A DNA stretch of 5,700 nt from a bacterium HR39 (GTDB taxonomy: Bacteria > Pseudomonadota > Alphaproteobacteria > Geminicoccales > Geminicoccaceae), in contig BEIP01000113.1 of NCBI GenBank assembly GCA_002898955.1, forward strand, positions 1 to 5,700, given 5' to 3'. Numbering within the stretch: the stretch's first letter is position 1; the number at the start of each line of letters is the position of its first letter. This document shows positions 1-5,700 of this stretch, one piece after another. The notes below the pieces were generated by a model that ran no database searches, was not told the origin of the DNA, and saw nothing but the letters and a program-made list of their open reading frames with translations. The translations under genes were made by a program, and so were the position numbers.

Positions 1-265
1 GGAAGTCCAGCACCCGGTCGGCGTAGCTCGCCAGGAAGGCGTCCTTCTCGCGCACGGCGCGCGAGACGTACAGCCTGAGCGTGATGGGCTCGTCGATCTT
101 CTTCAGCAGCTCCAGCGTGCCCTCGGAGAGGGTGAAGGCCCTGTCCTCGGTCACGTCCAGCCGCACCGAGCGCAGCTCGAGCGCGGCGAAGACGTTGAGG
201 GAGACCAGCAGCACGAGGGCCACGGCGATGCCGAGGACGGCGAGGAGACGGCGGCGCGTGCTCAT
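1..265 (-). CDS. GldG-like ABC transporter auxiliary protein, N-terminal part (cut by window edge)
   Basis: The first 88 residues are visible; the rest lies beyond position 1. The protein opens with MSTRRRLLAVLGIAVALVLL, a basic start followed by one hydrophobic segment (about residues 6-26), so it is probably anchored in the inner membrane with the following domain outside the cytoplasm. After the helix comes 'LDVTEDRAFTLSEGTLELLKKIDEPITLRLYVS', the typical opening of the GldG / COG3225 family (a sequence ending in T-L-S-.-GT, then a strand ending in R-LY-S). In full form these proteins are usually several hundred residues long with a second helix at the C-terminus. The ATG at 265 follows a strong GGAGG (276-272 on the minus strand) by 6 bases and begins 12 bases after the permease stop, so it is third in the operon. 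The family accompanies ABC-2 type exporters; its molecular role and substrate are not known outside gliding bacteria. The family call is good, the function open. Confidence 0.82.
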   Translation of the reverse strand, partial: MSTRRRLLAVLGIAVALVLLVSLNVFAALELRSVRLDVTEDRAFTLSEGTLELLKKIDEPITLRLYVSRAVREKDAFLASYADRVLDF

Positions 266-277
266 CAAACCCCTCCC

Positions 278-1001
278 TCAGGCCTTCTCGAGTTCAAGCA
301 CGAGGGTGTTGACGAGGAGTCCCACCCCGATCACCGCGAAGAGGAAGACGAGGCTCGCGAGGCTCACCACCCCCTTGGTGATCTCGCCGAAGTGGTGGAG
401 GAAGCTGAAGGACGCCACCAGCTCCAGCACCACGGGCGGGACCAGGCCGCGCAGCGGGGCCAGCACCAGGTCCACCCCGCTCATCAGGAACAGGAAGCAG
501 ACCGCGGCACCCAGCACGAAGGCGATGACCTGGTTGCGGGTGAGCGCCGAGACGGTGGCGCCGATGGCCAGAAACGCCCCGGCCAGCAGCCAGCTGCCGA
601 GATAGCTCAGGAGGATCACGCCGTTGTCCGGCTCGCCGAGATATCCGACGGTGAGCCACATGGGGAAGGTGAGGGCGAGGGCGACGCCGACGAACAGCCA
701 GGCGGCGAGGAACTTGCCGATCACCGCCTCGGCGGTGCGCACCGGCAGCGTCATCAGCAGCTCGATGGTGCCGGTGCGCTTCTCCTCGGCCCACAGCCGC
801 ATGGCGATGGCCGGGGCGAAGAACAGGTACAGCCAGGGGTGGAAGACGAAGAACGCCTGCAGGTCGGCCTGGCCGCGCTCGAAGAAGCCGCCGGCGTAGA
901 AGGTCAGCGCACCGGCCAGCGCCAGGAAGACGACGATGAACACGTAGGCGAGGGGCGTGGTGAAATAGGCCCCGAGCTCGCGCTTCGTGACCGCCAGCAC
1001 G

Positions 1002-1009
<8 letters not shown>
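278..1009 (-). CDS. ABC-2 type transporter permease (GldF-like)
   Basis: This 243-residue integral membrane protein is the channel-forming subunit of an ABC exporter in the inner membrane. Six hydrophobic stretches are visible at about residues 20-40, 53-70, 100-124, 131-155, 161-183 and 214-237. The segment RLWAEEKRTGTIELLMTLPV (71-90) is the hallmark of ABC-2 / GldF permeases and probably forms the coupling helix that contacts the ATPase. SFSFLHHFGEITKGVV (200-215), before the last helix, is another conserved family stretch. The length matches GldF-type permeases (about 240 residues). The ATG at 1009 is chosen because the family begins near 'M-.-.-V-.-A-.-.-KREL', because GGGAGG lies 9 bases upstream inside the ATPase gene, and because a longer in-frame extension (to 1255) would only read through the ATPase in another frame. 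The start overlaps the ATPase stop in ATGCGTAA (8 bases), which points to translational coupling. The transported substrate cannot be told from sequence. Confidence 0.92.
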
Positions 1010-1970
<961 letters not shown>

Positions 1971-1976
1971 GACCGT

Positions 1977-1983
1977 CCTCCCC
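1977..1983 (-). promoter_or_regulatory. Ribosome binding site deciding the ATPase start
   Basis: On the minus strand the sequence reads GGGGAGG, then ACGGTC, then GTG. The 6-base spacing fits initiation at the GTG at 1970 and argues against the in-frame ATG nine bases further on. The choice adds three residues (M-E-P) before the ATG-encoded Met. Confidence 0.6.
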
Positions 1984-2020
1984 GATCCTGCCCCGATGCT
2001 GCCGGAAAGCACGCGGGAGC

Positions 2021-2036
2021 GGCCGCCCGCGCGGCC
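2021..2036. repeat. Short GC-rich inverted repeat in the divergent intergenic region
   Basis: GGCCGC and GCGGCC flank a 4-base spacer (CCGC), so a 6-bp stem with a small loop can form. No run of T follows on either strand, so it does not look like an intrinsic terminator. It would lie at the very start of the leader of the minus-strand ABC operon if the candidate promoter beside it is real. In DNA this GC-rich such a palindrome can easily arise by chance; a role as operator or leader hairpin is only possible. Confidence 0.3.
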
Positions 2037-2039
2037 CCC

Positions 2040-2067
2040 TATCTAGCCGCCGCGGGGACCGCTGCAA
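2040..2067 (-). promoter_or_regulatory. Candidate sigma-70-type promoter for the ABC operon
   Basis: On the minus strand TTGCAG (2067-2062) is followed after 16 bases by TAGATA (2045-2040). The -10-like hexamer sits in the only notably A/T-rich patch of the 166-bp divergent gap. Transcription would start near 2033 and leave a leader of about 60 bases before the ATPase GTG. The -35 match is only partial (TTG conserved). I see no comparable pair reading toward the plus-strand genes, so their promoter remains unidentified. Confidence 0.33.
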
Positions 2068-2126
2068 GGCGAACCACTTGCGCACGGCCGCCGGCCCCAC
2101 CACCTGCGGGCACGGCAGCGCGGGGC

Positions 2127-2131
2127 GGAGG
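2127..2131 (+). promoter_or_regulatory. Ribosome binding site deciding the ATP-grasp start
   Basis: GGAGG lies 5 bases before the GTG at 2137. I see no ATG near this end of the frame, and the protein aligns with RimK-like proteins from its first residues (FDVAILGD), so this site fixes the start. Confidence 0.6.
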
Positions 2132-2136
2132 CGGGG

Positions 2137-3018
2137 GTGGACGTCTTCGACGTGGCGATTCTCGGCGACGGCCGCTGGCACGCCGATTCCCTCACCCGCG
2201 CCTTCGCCCGCCTCGGGCTGGAGGCCCGGCGGCTGCGCTGGGTGGACCTCCGTCTCGACGCCACGGCTCCCGGCGGGATCGCGGGTCCCTTCGCCGCCCT
2301 GCCGCGGGCGGTGGTGGTGCGGGGCATGCCCGGCGGCAGCTTCGAGCGCATTACCTTACGCCTCGGCCTGCTGCGCGCGCTCGAAGCGGCCGCCGTCTTC
2401 GTCGCCAATCCGCCCCGCGCCATCGAGGCCTGCACCGACAAGTCCGAGACGAGCCTCGTCCTGCGCCGTGCGGGTCTGCCCACGCCCGACTTCTGGTGCT
2501 GCGAGAGCGGGGCGGCGGCGCGGCTGGTGGCGGCGCGCGAGGCCTCGCCGCAGCGGCCGCTCGTGGCCAAGCCGCTCTTCGGCGCCCAGGGGCGGGGGCT
2601 GCGGCTCATCTGCGGCCCGGACGATCTCCCCGGAGAAGAGGAGGTGGCAGGGGTGTGGTACCTGCAGCGCTACGTGGAGCGCCCGGGCTGGTTCGACCTG
2701 CGGCTGTTCGTGGTGGACGGGCGAGTGGTGGCGGCCATGCGGCGCGAGAACGGCCACTGGATCACCAACGTCCACCAGGGCGGCCGCGGCGTGGGGATCA
2801 CGGCGCCCCCCGAGCTGGCCGGGTCGGCCGTCGCGGCGGCGCGCGCGCTCGGCACCTTCTTCGCCGGCGTGGACGTGGCGGTGGACGTGCAGGGACGGCC
2901 GTGGATCCTCGAGGTCAACGCCATGCCGGCCTGGAAGGCGCTGCAGGCGGCAAGCGGGGTGGACGTGGCCGCCGAGCTCGCCGCGGCCGTCGCCCGCCGC
3001 ATCGGAGCCGCGCCGTGA
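2137..3018 (+). CDS. RimK-like ATP-grasp ligase, possibly for a C1-carrier cofactor
   Basis: This 293-residue protein is a probable cytosolic ATP-dependent carboxylate-amine ligase, a family that activates a carboxylate as acyl-phosphate and joins it to an amine such as an amino acid. Visible elements in order: an N-terminal strand-helix domain (VAILGD, 5-10); TDKSETSLVLRRAGLPTP with Lys102, an ATP-grasp linker; LVAKPLFGAQGRGLRLI with the nucleotide-binding Lys145 and a glycine-rich loop; LQRYVE before FDLRLFVV (Asp187, Arg189); ITNVHQGGRG; and the metal/phosphate site built from Asp246 (GVDVAVDV), Glu259 and Asn261 (ILEVNAMPAWKALQ). The catalytic set looks complete and the length fits RimK (about 300). 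The stop overlaps the next start in GTGA, so it is almost surely co-translated with the CitG-like gene. Known relatives include RimK, glutamate ligases of methanopterin (MptN) and tyramine-glutamate ligase of methanofuran (MfnD). The substrate is inferred from this pairing only; a ribosomal or other glutamate ligase is possible. Confidence 0.88.
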   Translation: MDVFDVAILGDGRWHADSLTRAFARLGLEARRLRWVDLRLDATAPGGIAGPFAALPRAVVVRGMPGGSFERITLRLGLLRALEAAAVFVANPPRAIEACTDKSETSLVLRRAGLPTPDFWCCESGAAARLVAAREASPQRPLVAKPLFGAQGRGLRLICGPDDLPGEEEVAGVWYLQRYVERPGWFDLRLFVVDGRVVAAMRRENGHWITNVHQGGRGVGITAPPELAGSAVAAARALGTFFAGVDVAVDVQGRPWILEVNAMPAWKALQAASGVDVAAELAAAVARRIGAAP

Positions 3019-3902
3019 GGCGTGCCCCCGAGGAGCTCGCCCGCGCCTTCGTGCGGGCCTGCCGGCTGGAGCTCCGTGCCCTCAAACCCGGCAACGTCCA
3101 CGTCCACGGCGGCAGTCCGCGTTACGGGCTCACGGTCGATCTGTTCGAGCGCAGCGCCGAAGCGGCTGCGACCGCCATCGCCGACCCCCGACCGGGGCTC
3201 GGTCGGCGCATTCTCGAAGCGGTGCGGGCGACCCGCGTGGTGGCCGGCACCAACACCAATCTCGGCATCGTGCTGCTGTGCGCGCCGATCGCCGAGGCGG
3301 CGCTTTCCGCCCGGTCCGGCGAACCGGTGCGGGCGGCCGTGCGCCGGGTGCTGGCGGAGGCGACGGTGGAGGACTCCCATGTCCTCTTCGCCGCCATCCG
3401 CCTCGCCCAGCCCGGCGGGCTCGGCCGCAGCGCCCGCCACGACGTGGCGGAGGAGCCGACCGTCCCGCCATCTGCCGTCATGGCCGAAGCCGCGGCGCGC
3501 GATCGCATCGCCCGCAACTGGGTCGACGGCCTCGACGACGTCTTCGGCTTCGGAATCGCGCGTCTTCGCCGGCTGCTGCGCGAGGGGCGTGCCGTCGAAG
3601 AAGCGGTGAGCGGACTGGCGCTCGCCTTCCTCGCCCGCATCCCCGACACCCTGATCCGGCGAAAACGCGGCCCCGCCGCGGCCGAGGCGGTGCGCCTGCG
3701 CGCGCGCTGCCTCGAACGGCGTTCCCGGCAGCGACGTTCCCACGCCGTCCGGCCGCTGCTGCGCGCCTTCGACCGGGAGCTGGCCGCATCCGGTCTCAAT
3801 CCCGGCACCACCGCCGACCTCACGGTGGCCACGCTGTTCGCCGCCCTGGTGCTCCGCCCGGGGTGGGCCCGCCCGCTGGAGGAACCGCAAGGCCCGTGCT
3901 AG
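3015..3902 (+). CDS. Divergent CitG/MdcB-family protein (triphosphoribosyl-dephospho-CoA synthase-like)
   Basis: The 295-residue protein has the family framework: KPGNVHVHGG (Lys24-Gly33), AGTNTNLGIVLL (Asn80-Gly84), EDSHV (Asp120, His122), PGGLGRSARHDV, then a C-terminal glycine-rich LNPGTTADLTVATLFAAL (Gly264, Asp268). CitG and MdcB join ATP and dephospho-CoA, with loss of adenine, to give the prosthetic-group precursor of citrate lyase and malonate decarboxylase. Here the motif usually written G-.-NTHKG is NTNLG and the KPG segment lacks the usual D-R-.-.-.-G spacing, so the classical reaction is doubtful. No citrate lyase or malonate decarboxylase gene is in the window. I recall this divergent form from archaea and methylotrophs beside an ATP-grasp gene, where its role is unsettled. 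The GTG start at 3015 overlaps the previous stop by 4 bases and has GGAG 7 bases upstream; the much longer open frame upstream (from 987) is antisense to the ABC genes and not real. Family call good; reaction unknown. Confidence 0.85.
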   Translation: MRRAPEELARAFVRACRLELRALKPGNVHVHGGSPRYGLTVDLFERSAEAAATAIADPRPGLGRRILEAVRATRVVAGTNTNLGIVLLCAPIAEAALSARSGEPVRAAVRRVLAEATVEDSHVLFAAIRLAQPGGLGRSARHDVAEEPTVPPSAVMAEAAARDRIARNWVDGLDDVFGFGIARLRRLLREGRAVEEAVSGLALAFLARIPDTLIRRKRGPAAAEAVRLRARCLERRSRQRRSHAVRPLLRAFDRELAASGLNPGTTADLTVATLFAALVLRPGWARPLEEPQGPC

Positions 3903-3941
3903 AGGGAGCTGGAACGCGGACGAGGGGGAGGCAGACCGGAA

Positions 3942-5099
3942 ATGACGTCCATCCTGCCGCAGGATGCGGACCGCGCGCGGCTGCTGGGCCGCGTGTGGCG
4001 CGCCGATCTCGGCTGTCCGTCGGTGGTGGCGGTGCGCGGCGGCCGGGTCTTCGACATCACCCACCACGCCCCCACCATGGCCCACGCCCTCGCCCATCCG
4101 GACCCGCTCGCCCTGTGGCAGGCCGAGGGCGAGGACCTGGGGCCGGTGGAAGATCTCGTGGCCGAAGGGGAGGCCGCGCGGCCGGGGTCGGATGTGAGCT
4201 GCATCCTGGCGCCCGCCGACGTCCAGCCGGTGCGCGGCAACGGCGTGACCTACGTGCGAAGCCTGCTCGAGCGGGTGCTCGAGGAGCGGGCGAAGGGCGA
4301 TCCCGCGAAGGCCGCGGAGCTGCGCCGCGAGCTCGAGCGGGCGCTGGGCGGGCGGCTGAGCTCGATCCGCCCCGGCTCCCCGGAGGCCATGCGCGCCAAG
4401 GAGGTGCTGGTGCGCGAGGGGCTGTGGTCCCAGTACCTCGAGGTGGGGATCGGCCCCGATGCGGAAGTCTTCGCCAAGGCGCCGCCCATGAGCGCCGTCG
4501 GCCCCGGCGCCTTCGTCGGCATCCGGCCCGACTCGAAGTGGAACAATCCGGAGCCCGAGGTGGTGCTGGCGGTGGCACCGGACGGGCGCATCCTCGGCGC
4601 CACCCTCGGCAACGACGTCAATCTGCGCGACTTCGAGGGGCGCTCGGCGCTGCTCCTCGGCAAGGCCAAGGACAACAACGGCTCCTGCGCCATCGGGCCC
4701 TTCGTGCGGCTGTTCGACGACGCCTTCGACATGGACGCGCTGCTCGAGACCGAGATCGAGCTCGAGGTGGTGGGCGAGGATGGCTTCCGGCTGAACGAGC
4801 GGCACCGGGTCGGGGAGATCTCGCGCCCGCCGCAGGAGCTGGTGCGGCAGCTGATGGAGTACCACCCGTACCCGGATGGCGTGGTGCTGTTCCTCGGTAC
4901 CCTCTTCGCCCCGGTGCAGGACCGCGAGGGACCGGGCAGCGGCTTCACCCACCACGTGGGCGACGTGGTCCGCATCCGCGCATCGACGCTGGGCCTGCTC
5001 GAGAACCGCGTGGGCACGTGCGATCGCATCCCGCCCTGGGACTACGGCATCGCGCGGCTCATGCACGATCTCGCCCGGCGCGGCGTGCTGCGCGGGTGA
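3942..5099 (+). CDS. Fumarylacetoacetate-hydrolase-family protein, probable 2-keto-3-deoxy sugar-acid dehydratase
   Basis: This 385-residue soluble enzyme belongs to the metal-dependent FAH superfamily, in the longer subgroup that accompanies alpha-ketoglutaric semialdehyde dehydrogenase. An N-terminal domain (about 1-95; LGRVWRADLGCPSVVAVRGG) precedes a charged helical segment (about 105-150) and the catalytic domain, starting near WSQYLEVGIGPDAEVF (162-177). Metal ligands are visible as Glu204 and Glu206 in WNNPEPEVVLAV and Asp225 in GNDVNLRDFEGRS; Lys243 in GKAKDNNGSCAIGPF matches the conserved active-site lysine. FTHHVGDVVRIRASTLGLLENRV near the C-terminus is the usual closing fold element. 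ATG at 3942 follows GGGGGAGG by 10 bases; 39 bases separate it from the previous gene and 40 from the aldehyde dehydrogenase. The best-known equivalent is XylX of Caulobacter, which dehydrates 2-keto-3-deoxyxylonate and sits next to its dehydrogenase gene. The true sugar acid (xylonate, arabonate or another) cannot be told; generic annotations would say FAA hydrolase or isomerase. Confidence 0.9.
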   Translation: MTSILPQDADRARLLGRVWRADLGCPSVVAVRGGRVFDITHHAPTMAHALAHPDPLALWQAEGEDLGPVEDLVAEGEAARPGSDVSCILAPADVQPVRGNGVTYVRSLLERVLEERAKGDPAKAAELRRELERALGGRLSSIRPGSPEAMRAKEVLVREGLWSQYLEVGIGPDAEVFAKAPPMSAVGPGAFVGIRPDSKWNNPEPEVVLAVAPDGRILGATLGNDVNLRDFEGRSALLLGKAKDNNGSCAIGPFVRLFDDAFDMDALLETEIELEVVGEDGFRLNERHRVGEISRPPQELVRQLMEYHPYPDGVVLFLGTLFAPVQDREGPGSGFTHHVGDVVRIRASTLGLLENRVGTCDRIPPWDYGIARLMHDLARRGVLRG

Positions 5100-5139
5100 G
5101 CCGGACATCTCCGGGGCGGAACCGAGAGGGAGGAACGGC

Positions 5140-5700
5140 ATGGCCGATGTGCACCGTCTCTACATCGACGGCGAGTGGGTGGACGGGGTCGAGGTGGTCG
5201 AGAACCGCAACCCGTCCAACCTGAACGACGTGGTGGGGCTCTACGCCCGCGCCGACCGCGAGCTCACCCTGCGGGCGATCGCGGCGGCCCGCGCGGCGCT
5301 GCCCGAATGGTCGGCCACCACCATCCAGCAGCGGGCCGAGATCCTGGATCGCATCGGCACGGAGATCCTGGAGCGCAGGGAGGAGCTCGGGCGGCTGCTC
5401 TCGCGCGAGGAGGGCAAGACCCTGCCCGAGGACATCGGCGAGGTCGTCCGCGCCGGCCAGATCTTCAAGTTCTTCGCCGGCGAGGCGCTGCGCATCCCCG
5501 GTGACCGCCTGCCCTCGGTGCGGCCGGGCATCCGGGTGGACGTCACCCGCGAGCCGGTGGGCGTGGTGGGGCTGATCACCCCGTGGAACTTCCCCATCGC
5601 CATCCCCGCGTGGAAGATCGCCCCGGCGCTCGCCTTCGGCCACACGGTGGCCTTCAAGCCGGCCGATCTGGTGCCGGGCTCGGCGTGGGCGCGGACCGAG
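5140..5700 (+). CDS. Aldehyde dehydrogenase, probable alpha-ketoglutaric semialdehyde dehydrogenase (N-terminal part, cut by window edge)
   Basis: The first 187 residues of an enzyme normally about 480 long are present. It opens MADVHRLYIDGEWVDG, the usual ALDH N-terminus, and shows LSREEGKTLPEDIGEV (about 88-103), REPVGVVGLITPWNFPIAIPAWKIAPALAFG with catalytic Asn150, and VAFKPADLVPGSAW with the NAD(P)-binding Lys173. The KPAD-LVPGSAW variant, in place of the common KPSE, is what I associate with alpha-ketoglutaric semialdehyde dehydrogenases, which oxidise 2,5-dioxopentanoate to 2-oxoglutarate. The catalytic Cys and general-base Glu lie beyond the window and cannot be checked. ATG at 5140 has GGGAGG 6 bases upstream. 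Its place 40 bases after the FAH-family gene repeats the xylX-xylA order of Caulobacter and supports a Weimberg-type pathway. ALDH identity is certain; the substrate is inferred from motif and neighbour, and succinate semialdehyde or another semialdehyde is the main alternative. Confidence 0.9.
   Translation, partial: MADVHRLYIDGEWVDGVEVVENRNPSNLNDVVGLYARADRELTLRAIAAARAALPEWSATTIQQRAEILDRIGTEILERREELGRLLSREEGKTLPEDIGEVVRAGQIFKFFAGEALRIPGDRLPSVRPGIRVDVTREPVGVVGLITPWNFPIAIPAWKIAPALAFGHTVAFKPADLVPGSAWARTE

Noticed and set aside
2021..2036. Inverted repeat considered as an intrinsic terminator
   Set aside because: No T-rich tract follows on either strand, and it lies between two divergent starts where a terminator would have no purpose.
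3015..3902. Assignment as mdcB or citG of malonate decarboxylase or citrate lyase
   Set aside because: None of the partner genes of those systems are in the window and the NTHKG-type motif is changed, so a specific symbol would overstate the evidence.
2670..5141. An 823-codon minus-strand open frame
   Set aside because: It is antisense to the ATP-grasp, CitG-like and FAH genes, which carry clear catalytic motifs on the plus strand. Its His/Arg/Gly/Ala-rich composition is typical of a reverse-strand shadow.
2078..5224. A 1048-codon plus-strand open frame
   Set aside because: It runs out of frame across three well-supported genes, is very rich in Arg, Pro and Ala, and has no recognisable motif.
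5140..5700. Assignment as succinate-semialdehyde dehydrogenase (gabD)
   Set aside because: The KPADLVPGSAW stretch and the FAH-family neighbour fit alpha-ketoglutaric semialdehyde dehydrogenase better. The second half of the protein is missing, so this remains a preference, not proof.

Overview
This window is very GC-rich. Every real gene uses mostly G/C third positions, and this opens long false frames on both strands. The gene families and close packing suggest a free-living, high-GC proteobacterium. The sequence does not let me name a genus. I see no RNA genes, mobile elements, CRISPR arrays or clear intrinsic terminators.

Left part (about 1-1970, minus strand): a compact three-gene operon read right to left. 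It encodes an ABC-transporter ATPase (1002-1970), a six-helix permease (278-1009) and the first 88 residues of a GldG-like membrane-anchored auxiliary protein (265 to beyond position 1). The ATPase and permease genes overlap by 8 bases, and the permease and GldG-like genes are 12 bases apart. The set resembles the GldA/GldF/GldG exporter family, whose substrate is unknown in most bacteria.

Middle (1971-2136): a 166-bp divergent intergenic region. It holds one modest candidate promoter for the minus operon, a GC-rich inverted repeat, and ribosome-binding sites that support GTG starts on both sides.

Right part (2137-5700, plus strand): four co-directional genes. The first two overlap by 4 bases (GTGA). 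They encode a RimK-like ATP-grasp ligase (2137-3018) and a divergent protein of the CitG/MdcB triphosphoribosyl-dephospho-CoA synthase family (3015-3902). From memory, such a pair recurs in tetrahydromethanopterin/methanofuran gene islands of methylotrophic bacteria, so it may serve a C1-carrier cofactor pathway. No other gene of that pathway lies in the window. After a 39-bp gap come a fumarylacetoacetate-hydrolase-family protein (3942-5099) and, 40 bp later, the N-terminal 187 residues of an aldehyde dehydrogenase (5140 to beyond 5700) whose motifs fit alpha-ketoglutaric semialdehyde dehydrogenase. Together these two would perform the last steps of an oxidative (Weimberg-type) pentose or sugar-acid pathway: dehydration of a 2-keto-3-deoxy acid to 2-oxoglutarate semialdehyde, then oxidation to 2-oxoglutarate.

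The main point of interest is the coupled ATP-grasp/CitG-like pair, whose exact reactions I cannot assign, placed directly upstream of a sugar-acid catabolic pair.
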